Origin: Hyphomonadaceae bacterium UBA7672
GTDB lineage: Bacteria; Pseudomonadota; Alphaproteobacteria; Caulobacterales; Hyphomonadaceae
Length of the DNA stretch: 64,000 nt
Reading direction: 5' to 3'
Assembly: GCA_002483135.1 (NCBI GenBank)
Contig: DLHI01000022.1
Location: forward strand, 124,001 to 188,000
Position numbers and translations under genes: made by a program. The first letter of the stretch is position 1, and each line of letters begins with the position of its first letter. Of this stretch, positions 16,881 to 24,507 are shown piece after piece. Under the pieces are notes generated by a model that was given only the letters and a program-made list of their open reading frames with translations, had not been told where the DNA came from and ran no database searches.

Positions 16881-18004
16881 TGCAGGGCAATCCTTTCCAG
16901 CATTGGCCGCATCGACTCCAGCGCAGAGGAAAGCGCCTGATAGGCCAGACGTCGCCTGCGGGGCAGATGATTATCGAAAACCATGCTGAACTCCAGTGCC
17001 GGCCGCGCGCCGCGGTTGCGCTTGAAGGCGCCGGCGCCGGCAGAAAAATTGAGACTTAGTCCTTCCTCCATCGCCCGTTCCGCTGAAGCGGCCATCGCGA
17101 TCCTGTAAAGACCCCGCGCTTGCGGCAGGCTGCGGTCGTAACCCAGCAGGGGATTGATGAGCGTGCCTTGATACACGTGCTCGGTGGTGAACCCTTCCAG
17201 CCCGCCGTCCTGGCGGCGGATCAGTTGCATCTTTAGCACGCCGCTTTCCAGAGCGGCGAGAAGCAAGGCTGCGCTATATGCGGGGTTGGTGGTCGAATAT
17301 TTGCCTCGGTAAAGGTCGTTGTAGAATGCGAGCACACGCTCCAGCGCGTCGTCTGAAAGTCCGCGTGCATCTTCGAGTCGGAGTCCGTGGGCGTGCAACA
17401 GTTTGCGGTCGTCGCGCGCGTCGCGCCGGGGCGCCCAATCCGCGCGGGCGTCCGGCAGCCGCCACACGATGCGGCTGAGCAAACGCCGTCCTCCCAACTG
17501 TGTCATTCGCTCAACAAGCTTGGCATTGTCTTCCAGATTGAGGGACCGCCAGACGATGGCGCGCTCCGGAAAGGCCTTTCGAAGGGCATCCAGCACAGCT
17601 TCGAGGTCGTCCCCGGTCCAGTCACCGTAGAGACTTGTAGAAAACAGCAGATGATTTGCGAACACGACTGAATCGGCCCGGGCGAGGCGAAGAAGAGCCT
17701 CAGTGGCGTGCGATAGCCCATGAAAAAGCACAGCCTGCGCGACATGGATTTCACGCGACGTTTCATCCCGGGCCGCCTGTCCGTAGGTGGTCGCGAGGGA
17801 AGTCAGCCAGCAGCTTCCCCGCGATGGCGTCACCAGGGCGAAGGCACGATCTGCAAGCTGCAGCACGCCTAATCTGAATTCAGCATTTCCGAGCGCCGAC
17901 GAACCAAGACGAGCAACTGATCGAAGATAAGCGCAAATGCCCGCTTGCCCGGTCCCCCAGGTGATTGCCTCATCGTCAACGCCGGTGATGCGTACGTTAG
18001 CCAT
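16877..18004 (-). CDS. Putative acyltransferase (GNAT/FemAB-like), unassigned
   Basis: A 375-residue soluble protein without signal or membrane segments. I do not recognise a firm family. The C-terminal half (DLYRGKYSTTNPAYSAALL, TTEHVYQGTLINPLLGYD, GLYRIAMAASAERAMEEGL) is reminiscent of FemAB/BioF2-type GNAT acyltransferases. This is a weak resemblance. The start is the ATG at 18004 in a TGATG junction with the upstream stop; a TTG one codon earlier is possible. It sits between an ATP-grasp ligase and a Rieske oxygenase in a tightly overlapping operon, so transfer of an acyl or aminoacyl group in the same pathway is plausible. Confidence 0.6.
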   Translation of the reverse strand: MANVRITGVDDEAITWGTGQAGICAYLRSVARLGSSALGNAEFRLGVLQLADRAFALVTPSRGSCWLTSLATTYGQAARDETSREIHVAQAVLFHGLSHATEALLRLARADSVVFANHLLFSTSLYGDWTGDDLEAVLDALRKAFPERAIVWRSLNLEDNAKLVERMTQLGGRRLLSRIVWRLPDARADWAPRRDARDDRKLLHAHGLRLEDARGLSDDALERVLAFYNDLYRGKYSTTNPAYSAALLLAALESGVLKMQLIRRQDGGLEGFTTEHVYQGTLINPLLGYDRSLPQARGLYRIAMAASAERAMEEGLSLNFSAGAGAFKRNRGARPALEFSMVFDNHLPRRRRLAYQALSSALESMRPMLERIALQ

Positions 18005-19152
18005 CAAACAGGTTCACCATTCCACTCGATGTCGAGGGTGGAAGCTCTGGTGATGCTGATGCCACGGCGGATGCCAATCAGGTTCAGTCGGGCAGCGTCG
18101 ATCAGGGCGCCAACGACGGGCGCGGCGTCGCGTGGCGCGGATATGACGTCGACGCTTTCGCGCCGCCGCCTGATCCAGTCACGGGTCCGTCCCTGCAACA
18201 GCGCCATTGGAAGGCCAAACGTCCACAGCGCGGGGCCGACATGCTTTGCACAGGCGTCGGGCGTCAGCACAGGCCCTTCGCGCCGACCCAGCATTGCGTC
18301 GGCCAACGCTGCGCTGCGGTCAAACAAGTGCACGCCGCTCGTCGCGCGCGGATTGCATTCGAGCAGCCAGGGCGTTCCGTCAGCATCGATCATCACATCG
18401 CAGGCGAACTGGCCCCGGGGCACAATCTTGGCCGCAAGTGCTTCGGCGATACTCAGCAGCTGCTTGTGTGCGGCCGGCGCCAGCGTCTCAAACGCGTAGC
18501 CGGCGCCTCCCCGAAACTTCCATGGCGAACTGTAGCAGGAAAACGCGACCAGCCGGGAGCCGTTGCTGACGGCGTAAAAGCTCACCTCCGCGCCACGCAC
18601 GCGCCGTTGTGCGACCCACGCGCCGGCGTCGAACGAACAAGCCGACTTGAAGTCATCTCGCGACGGCCCCACCAGTGTCCGCGCACCAAAGCGCGAAAAT
18701 TCGGGCTTGAAGACCAGATCTTTCGCATTGCCAAGGAAGGCTTCCAGCCCCGCGGTGGAATCGACGAGGGTCGTCTCGGGTACTGCCAGCCCCAACGCCG
18801 CAGCTTCGCGGGCAAACAGGTACTTCGAATGTAGCCGGCGCAAGGTCGGAAGGTCAGGCGCGAAGACCCGTTCGTGCTCAAGGGCCGCCAGATAAAACAC
18901 CTCCTCGCATGTCGGGATCACGATCGACGGGTCAACGTCAGAGATGAGCTTTGCCATCGCTGCGGCGAAGGCTCCAAAGCCGACGCGTGGAGACGGAAAG
19001 CGATGCATCTGCCTGACGACGCGCGAGAATGAAGCCATGCGGCTTGGCGCACAGTCCGCCATATGAACGTCAAACCCTGCGGCGCTAAAGGTACGCGCAA
19101 GATCCAGAGCGGCGGGCGCTCGCGCCCCGGTGATCAATACGCGCTCAGGCAT
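18004..19152 (-). CDS. ATP-grasp ligase
   Basis: A 382-residue ATP-grasp protein. The N-terminal pre-ATP-grasp Rossmann part begins VLITGARAPAALDLARTF. The central domain carries VFKPEFSRFG and AQRRVRGAEVSFY, and the metal-binding end reads FACDVMIDADGTPWLLECNPR. The family activates a carboxylate as acyl phosphate and joins it to an amine or thiol. Its relatives by eye are carbamoyl-phosphate-synthase-like proteins of unknown substrate. The start overlaps the preceding stop by 8 bases, and the end overlaps the next gene. In this operon it probably forms an amide bond in the pathway product. Confidence 0.88.
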   Translation of the reverse strand: MPERVLITGARAPAALDLARTFSAAGFDVHMADCAPSRMASFSRVVRQMHRFPSPRVGFGAFAAAMAKLISDVDPSIVIPTCEEVFYLAALEHERVFAPDLPTLRRLHSKYLFAREAAALGLAVPETTLVDSTAGLEAFLGNAKDLVFKPEFSRFGARTLVGPSRDDFKSACSFDAGAWVAQRRVRGAEVSFYAVSNGSRLVAFSCYSSPWKFRGGAGYAFETLAPAAHKQLLSIAEALAAKIVPRGQFACDVMIDADGTPWLLECNPRATSGVHLFDRSAALADAMLGRREGPVLTPDACAKHVGPALWTFGLPMALLQGRTRDWIRRRRESVDVISAPRDAAPVVGALIDAARLNLIGIRRGISITRASTLDIEWNGEPV

Positions 19153-20404
19153 TGGACCACTGCACGCGGCGACGCTTCGGGAATCCGTCAGGCAGGTACG
19201 GTCGCAGCGTTACCGGAAGGGTGACGCCAGCTTCGGCAAGCAATCTCGCGATTGTAATGCGGGCCTGGTCGGCCCGCGGGGCATCGCAAGCGAAGCGAAT
19301 GCCATCCGGAGAACCAATTGCCCGCCAGTGTTCCGCTGGCGCCAATACATCGGCGACGGCGCGCTCTACCTGTCGTGGAAAGATGCGCGCCTCGCCCCAG
19401 CGCCAGATATCAGTATAGCGTCCTTCGACAGGCTCGATCGCCTGTAACGCCAGGCCACATGGGCATGGTGCATCCTTGGGTTGGACGATGTCGTCCAGTC
19501 GCACGCGCACAATCGGCTGGCTGGTGCGGCGCAGATCGGTCACGATCAAGCGGTTTCGATCACTGCCGGCGATTGGCTCAAACTCGAAGACGAACGAGTC
19601 CTCGTTGAGGTGCAGTACGCCGCGCTCACACGCCGTGCCCAGAAATCCCTCGGTGGCCTGGTAGATGGGGTCTGGCCGCACGCCGAGGGCCTCGGTGATC
19701 CATGCGCGCTCGGCTGCGCCCATGGGTTCGGCCCCGTAGAACAGCCGCTCGAGGGGTGGCGCTGTGAATTCGCCGTTATTCGAAAATAGGGCGAGCTCGG
19801 CCAGGACATGACTTGGCGCCACGAATATCTCCGGCGCGAAGCTTTCAATTTCGCTTGCGCGTTTGCGCGCCGGCGAAGCCAGGCTGAAGAAGCGAAACTC
19901 GAAGGGGCCCGCATTGCTCACATCGCGGTAGAGCGCATTGTCCGCGCGCAGGCAGAGCCCAATGCGCCGACGCCGCAGCGGCGAGCCCGGCAACAGCTTG
20001 GCAAGGCATTGCCCCAGATATCGTGCTCGCTCTGCCTTGGTCGACAGGAACACGCCGCGCGCGCCTGAAGTCCCCGTCGAGTATCCCGCATGAACCCCAG
20101 GAAGAACTGTGCTTGCCCCATCGTGTTCAGCAGCCTCTGCCGAAGCCAAAATCTGGTCCGCGCTCAACGCCAGCGAGTTCCAGTCGCCCGGCCGCTGGCG
20201 CATGTCGCCTGGCTCGACCACGGGAAATGCGCTCAGGGGAGACCCGGCCAAAGCAGATAGTGTCGGCGTCCTTGCAAGCGCGGGCGACATTCGGCGCCAT
20301 AGCCGCGCCTGATGCCGTGCAATCTCCGCGCGGCTACGCAGGAAAGCGTGCGCCATGCGCGTCTGGGCGTAAGCTTCTGCAACTGCGATGCGGCTGATGC
20401 TCAC
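19145..20404 (-). CDS. F390 synthetase/PaaK-like adenylate-forming enzyme
   Basis: A 419-residue member of the short adenylate-forming clade related to coenzyme F390 synthetase and phenylacetate-CoA ligase. Motifs include the P-loop-like YSTGTSGARGVF near residue 110, YGAEPMG, YQATEGFLG and LIVTDLRRTSQPIVRVRLDD. The GTG at 20404 is chosen because it overlaps the stop of the MBL gene as GTGA; the longer frame start at 20440 would overlap far more. The family activates carboxylates as acyl-adenylates. Relatives of this subfamily are, as I recall, found beside KAS III and MBL genes downstream of the Xanthomonas gum locus, with no proven reaction. Confidence 0.85.
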   Translation of the reverse strand: MSISRIAVAEAYAQTRMAHAFLRSRAEIARHQARLWRRMSPALARTPTLSALAGSPLSAFPVVEPGDMRQRPGDWNSLALSADQILASAEAAEHDGASTVLPGVHAGYSTGTSGARGVFLSTKAERARYLGQCLAKLLPGSPLRRRRIGLCLRADNALYRDVSNAGPFEFRFFSLASPARKRASEIESFAPEIFVAPSHVLAELALFSNNGEFTAPPLERLFYGAEPMGAAERAWITEALGVRPDPIYQATEGFLGTACERGVLHLNEDSFVFEFEPIAGSDRNRLIVTDLRRTSQPIVRVRLDDIVQPKDAPCPCGLALQAIEPVEGRYTDIWRWGEARIFPRQVERAVADVLAPAEHWRAIGSPDGIRFACDAPRADQARITIARLLAEAGVTLPVTLRPYLPDGFPKRRRVQWSNA

Positions 20405-21243
20405 GCGGGTGGATCCGCCAGGGAAGCGATCTCGGGGCAATGTGAAGGTGCAAGAAGAATCTCAGTGTTCCGCGCGCCGAGCAGGTGCAGGTCGTGCAGC
20501 GTATCCCGATATGATCGCGTGTTGCCAAGAAGCGCCGTTGTGATGCGGGGCGGTGGAACATTGTCGCGCACAGCCGCTGATGACCATGCCGCATCGCCCA
20601 CCAGGAATGTCTTGCGCCCATCACCATCGCGCACAAGCAGGCCCCAGTGCCCGACGCAATGCCCCGGCAGAGGCACGGCCAGCAGGCTGCCGTCCCCCAG
20701 CAGATCCACGCCCGCTTCGAACGGCTTCATGTCATCGTCGAGCGGCGTCGCCGCCATGTCTTCGAAATACACTGCGCGCTCGTGCAGCTCTGCGGGGGCG
20801 AGCGTCGAAAGCAGCCCACGCCGAACACGCCCAAAGCGGCTACCGGATGTCAGTTGCGCGGCGCCGATGCGTGAGCAGAACAGGCGGGCTGCCGGAAAGG
20901 CGTGCAGCCCTGCGATATGGTCGCCATGGAAATGCGAAATGACGATGTGACGAACATCCTCCGCCTTCAAACCGTGCCGCTGCAACTGGTCGGCGACAGC
21001 ATGCCCTTCCTTCAGTTGCACCGGCGTCGCCCACCGATAAAGTCGCTCTGGCATAGACCGCGTTGCTGCGAAGAAGGCGGGATCGTAACCCGTATCAAAT
21101 AGGATGGGGCCTTCAGTTGGGTGGATGATCAGTCCAGCCAGAGCGGGAAACTCGGTCGGACATAGTCCGGCCCCGCGCCGCGCCATGCCCGCCGGGTGAT
21201 GGCACAGTCCAGCTTGCAGGACGTGAAATTGGCAGCGCTTCAT
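20401..21243 (-). CDS. MBL-fold metallohydrolase
   Basis: A 280-residue metallo-beta-lactamase-fold hydrolase. The zinc motif HFHGDH is at residues 104-109 (His104, His106, Asp108, His109). A further PGHCVGHWG histidine and the VGDAAW aspartate follow. The arrangement is that of quorum-quenching lactonases and related thioesterases. The start ATG at 21243 overlaps the stop of the SDR gene (ATGA); upstream frame extension is not used. In the operon it could hydrolyse a thioester or lactone intermediate, or clear stalled intermediates. GumP of Xanthomonas, as I recall it, is a comparable protein beside a KAS III gene. Confidence 0.88.
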   Translation of the reverse strand: MKRCQFHVLQAGLCHHPAGMARRGAGLCPTEFPALAGLIIHPTEGPILFDTGYDPAFFAATRSMPERLYRWATPVQLKEGHAVADQLQRHGLKAEDVRHIVISHFHGDHIAGLHAFPAARLFCSRIGAAQLTSGSRFGRVRRGLLSTLAPAELHERAVYFEDMAATPLDDDMKPFEAGVDLLGDGSLLAVPLPGHCVGHWGLLVRDGDGRKTFLVGDAAWSSAAVRDNVPPPRITTALLGNTRSYRDTLHDLHLLGARNTEILLAPSHCPEIASLADPPA

Positions 21244-22238
21244 GAGGCTCCCGCCACGCTGCGCGCTGCAAGCGCTTGTGCGGTCGAGACGGGATCGAAT
21301 GCAGGCTGATAGCCCAGCAACGTCCGTGCACGCGACAAGTCGAAAGTCTGCGTGAACGCCAGTGTCGCGACGCCATACGTTGTCAGGCGCGGTTCGGGGC
21401 GTGATGGCCGCAGGTTGCTCACGATCTCTGACGTGCGCGCAAGCAGAAGAGCAACCGATAGGGGAACATGTCGTAATGCGATGGGGCGTTGCAGCGCCTC
21501 GGCGAGCTTGGCCACCAGCTGGGCGACGCTTACCGGACGCCCGCCAGATACATTGATCGCCTTGCCGGCCGTCGCCGTCAGGTTCTGCCCGGCTTTCACC
21601 AGTGCGGCGCTTGCGTCCCGAACATCGGTCAGCTCGATCAGCGCTTGTCCTCCACGCAAAGCCGGAAACCATCCTCGCGACGCCAGGGCCAGAATACGCG
21701 GCAATAGAACCTTGTCATCGGGTCCGACCAGCGCGCGCGGTCGCAACGACGTGGTCCGAAACGTTGGCGTGTTTGCGGCGAGCACCAGGTCCTCGGCCAC
21801 GCGCTTGGTCCGGGCGTATGCATTGAGCGCGCGACGCGGCAGGGGACTCTCCTCCGTCAACAACGCTTGGTCCCGCAGCGAGGCATAGATCGAGGGCGAC
21901 GATACAAAGACGAATCCGTCGGCTCCGGCTGCGCGCGAGCCCGCAATCAGGCGCTCGGTCGCCACCACATTCGCCGCGTAAAATTCCGCCTCCGGTCCCC
22001 ACGGGCTCGAAAGCGCTGCCGCGTGAAACACAATGTCGATGCCTTGGCACAAAGCGTTGACGTCCATCGTGAGAAGGTCGCCTCGCACGAACTCATCGCA
22101 TACACGCTTGATGCGCTCCTCGTGCATCGTGCTCCGCCCGGTCGCGCGCACAACGTATCCTGCGTCGCGTAGGGCTGCGCAGAGGCTGAGCCCCAGCCCG
22201 CCGGTTGCGCCGGTCACCAAGGCGTGCCGCGCGCTCAA
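21240..22238 (-). CDS. NAD-dependent epimerase/dehydratase (extended SDR, OleD/3-beta-HSD-like)
   Basis: A 332-residue extended short-chain dehydrogenase/reductase. The Rossmann motif TGATGGLG is at residues 9-16, and the catalytic pair is Tyr141-x3-Lys145 (YARTK) with serines at 113-114. The pattern and length resemble 3-beta-hydroxysteroid dehydrogenase/OleD types, which reduce beta-keto thioester products. It follows directly after a KAS III enzyme with overlapping ends, so reduction of the beta-keto group made by that enzyme is the natural inference. Confidence 0.88.
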   Translation of the reverse strand: MSARHALVTGATGGLGLSLCAALRDAGYVVRATGRSTMHEERIKRVCDEFVRGDLLTMDVNALCQGIDIVFHAAALSSPWGPEAEFYAANVVATERLIAGSRAAGADGFVFVSSPSIYASLRDQALLTEESPLPRRALNAYARTKRVAEDLVLAANTPTFRTTSLRPRALVGPDDKVLLPRILALASRGWFPALRGGQALIELTDVRDASAALVKAGQNLTATAGKAINVSGGRPVSVAQLVAKLAEALQRPIALRHVPLSVALLLARTSEIVSNLRPSRPEPRLTTYGVATLAFTQTFDLSRARTLLGYQPAFDPVSTAQALAARSVAGAS

Positions 22239-23245
22239 AAGCGCAACACCATGGCGGCGGCGCTGATGCCCGCGGCGGTGCCGAGCAACAGAACCTTCGA
22301 ACCCGGAGGGATGCGACCTTGGCGGTAAGCCGTCACAAGCGCCGTGGGCAGCGATGCGGCGATCTGGTTTCCGTGCTTGCCGAAAATGTCGACAATGCGC
22401 GCCGGATCGCCACCCATCAGTCGACGCACGTGTTCAACGCCTGGATGGCTTGCCTGGTGGCACACCACGAGATCGACAGTCTCGCGATTGACGCCCGCTT
22501 CCTTCAGCACATCATCCATGAGCTTGGGCAGGCAGCGCGCAGCGGCTTTGAACACACCGAATGCGTCCATCTGGAATTTCGAGCCCTGCAGAAGGGCCTC
22601 GGACTCGCTGGCGCGTATCAGTGTGCCGCCAGACCGCAGGGTCGCGAGGCCCTTGCCTTCGCCATAGGTCTCAAAACGGCGCGAGATCAGGCCGGAGCCA
22701 TCCCTGTCCGCGGATGCTTCAAGGCAAACAGCCGCCGCCCCGTCTCCAAAAATGGCATAGGTCTGCCGGTCCTCAGGATCGAGGCCCGCCGAGGCGATGT
22801 CGCTCGACACAATCACTGCGCGCTTGAAGCGTCGCGTGGCAAAACCCATCGCGACGATGTCGAGCGCCGTCAGGAACGACAGGCACGTCTGATTGACGTC
22901 AAAGGCCCAGATGCCCGACTTGCCCAGACCGAGCGCTTCCTGGATGAGCACTGACGTGCCGGGGATCGGCTGTTCCATGACAGCGCACGCACCAACGAGC
23001 ACATCAAAGTCGCCATCGCTCCAGCCAGCCATCGCGATGGCTTCGCGCGCGGCGGCTGCACCCATGGCCGAACTTGTCTCGTCTGGTGCAGCGACGCTGC
23101 GTGTGCGGATGCCGAACTTCTCTTCCGTCCAGCCAGGGGATTCGCCGAACAGTGCGTCCAGTTCAACAGACGGGCGTTCGGTTCGCGGCATGTAGCTGCC
23201 GTAGCCCACGACCTTGAACGGCGTCATCATATCTGGACTACTCAC
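22235..23245 (-). CDS. 3-oxoacyl-ACP synthase III family enzyme
   Basis: A 336-residue KAS III/thiolase-fold condensing enzyme. The catalytic triad is visible as Cys121 (VNQTCLSFL), His263 (CHQASHP) and Asn293 (HGNQIAAS). The FGDGAAAVCLEA motif confirms the family. The Asn region differs from housekeeping FabH, so this is probably a secondary-metabolism type akin to OleA or to GumO of Xanthomonas rather than fabH. It is the first gene of the seven-gene operon. The start codon is uncertain: GTG at 23245 or ATG at 23230/23227. No acyl carrier protein gene is nearby, so acyl-CoA substrates are likely. Confidence 0.9.
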   Translation of the reverse strand: MSSPDMMTPFKVVGYGSYMPRTERPSVELDALFGESPGWTEEKFGIRTRSVAAPDETSSAMGAAAAREAIAMAGWSDGDFDVLVGACAVMEQPIPGTSVLIQEALGLGKSGIWAFDVNQTCLSFLTALDIVAMGFATRRFKRAVIVSSDIASAGLDPEDRQTYAIFGDGAAAVCLEASADRDGSGLISRRFETYGEGKGLATLRSGGTLIRASESEALLQGSKFQMDAFGVFKAAARCLPKLMDDVLKEAGVNRETVDLVVCHQASHPGVEHVRRLMGGDPARIVDIFGKHGNQIAASLPTALVTAYRQGRIPPGSKVLLLGTAAGISAAAMVLRF

Positions 23246-23699
23246 TAGGCATTACCCGACAAGCGGCTGCGCGCCGCCCCCTGCCTGCCTCTAGCAGTAA
23301 ACCTCAATTATCCGCGGGGCGGAATAGCAGTCGGAACCGGCGGTTATCGCCCCGCCAAAGCGGGACCTGCCCACCATTTGCGGCAAAATTTGGCGGCGAT
23401 TGCGCCCTTGTGCCGTAAAGGGATTGAGGACGTCCGAATTCACTATCCGCGAGGCCCAAGCGGGATCGTCTCGTCGCACGAATCCTGGCGAGGGCGCTCG
23501 CCTTGCCCCAGGGCGGCGATAGTGGGCTTGAGGCATAGCCGCTGTTGATGATGATCGGCTTCGCGCTGGCCGCCATCCTGAACGATCCAAAGATTGTCAG
23601 CCGGCGCGACGGGATAGCGGCGCATGCCGCAAGCCCGCTTTCAATCGCTCTGCTGATCTTCTCCGCTGGGGTCTTCACCGCGACGCTCGAAGGCACGGC

Positions 23700-23940
23700 A
23701 ACCGTCGACCTTCTTCTTTTCAGCAGGGATGCGATTCCGGACTCTTTGGTGTGCACCCGCGACGTTGCCAAGGGTCTCGACATCGCCAATCGCCTGCAGA
23801 CCGGTATCGCCCACATCAATGGCCCTACAGTGCGCGATGAGGCGCAGATGCCTCTCGGCGGCGCCAAGGCCTTGGGCTGTGGCATCCTCGGCACATGGCC
23901 GAGACTGACATCGTGTGTGGGTCCGGATTCGGCCGAATGA
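23700..23940 (+). pseudogene. Aldehyde dehydrogenase C-terminal remnant
   Basis: A plus-strand frame contains about 50 residues typical of the C-terminal part of vanillin/salicylaldehyde-type aldehyde dehydrogenases: TRDVAKGLDIANRLQTGIAH, then INGPTVRDEAQMPLGG. The catalytic Glu and Cys regions are missing. The sequence after GGAKALGCG no longer matches the family, so the end is also lost. It is clearly a fragment, not a gene. Confidence 0.65.
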
Positions 23941-24277
23941 AATGTGGCGAGCGAGCAATCTTCGCGAACACTTTCAGCGCCCTACGCAAATCCCGCTGTA
24001 GGAAACCCGCAATCTCATCCACCCCCCGCCTGGGTGAGCGCATTATGCGCTGGTCGTCTCCGCACGGAGGGCAGCTGATCACTGTCGGCGCGAAGACGAT
24101 GCGAACCGGGAAACCCGTTCGCAGGGGACGCGGGTCATCCGCTCTCGGACTACGAACCACGGACTACGGACTACAACTTGCGGAGCCATCCGCGTCCCCA
24201 GCCCTCCATCGGAGGGCAGATCGACAGCACATCTCCAGGCGCTGCAACGCCGTGGAGTTTTCAGCATGTCCCCTGGC

Positions 24278-24470
24278 TCAGACCTTCGCCTTCGTGCGCG
24301 ACTTGTCATACGTGCCCAGCCTGGGCTTGAACGTCTTCTCGTCGATGAACGACCGGATGCCTTCCTTGGGTCCGTCATCGTCGTGCGGCTTGGCCGCCTC
24401 CTGCACAAAGAAACACGACTTATCGACTGCGCCTGCCGCAGCGTCGCGCCTTGCGCGCGGGTTGACGTGC
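24278..24470 (-). pseudogene. Crotonase-like (enoyl-CoA hydratase) C-terminal remnant
   Basis: A minus-strand frame ending at the TGA at 24280-24278 reads about 60 residues such as FFVQEAAKPHDDDGPKEG and IRSFIDEKTFKPRLG. This resembles the C-terminal helix region of enoyl-CoA hydratases. There is no N-terminal domain or start codon. Family assignment is by eye and tentative. Confidence 0.4.
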
Positions 24471-24479
24471 GCGCAAGGT
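24450..24479. repeat. 10-bp inverted repeat upstream of the P450 gene
   Basis: Perfect arms CCTTGCGCGC (24450-24459) and GCGCGCAAGG (24470-24479) with a 10-base spacer, ending 28 bases before the P450 start. It could be an operator or an RNA hairpin; no T-run follows, so an intrinsic terminator is unlikely. Confidence 0.55.
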
Positions 24480-24507
24480 TGGCGCGCAGGCGTCGCGGAG
24501 ATTGTGA

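Larger units (their letters stand above)
23246..24507. other. Gene-poor region with decayed catabolic gene fragments
   Basis: About 1.26 kb between the biosynthetic operon (minus) and the P450 gene (plus). It holds an aldehyde dehydrogenase remnant and a crotonase-like remnant (listed separately). A possible frameshifted small protein resembling DUF2188 lies on the minus strand around 23450-23625 (RRYPVAPADNLWIVQDGG). A short direct repeat GGACTAC occurs three times (24147, 24161, 24168). No intact gene is evident. Confidence 0.5.

Noticed and set aside
24147..24174. Three copies of GGACTAC
   Set aside because: Too short and irregularly spaced (7-base units, one interval of 14) for a CRISPR or functional repeat array.
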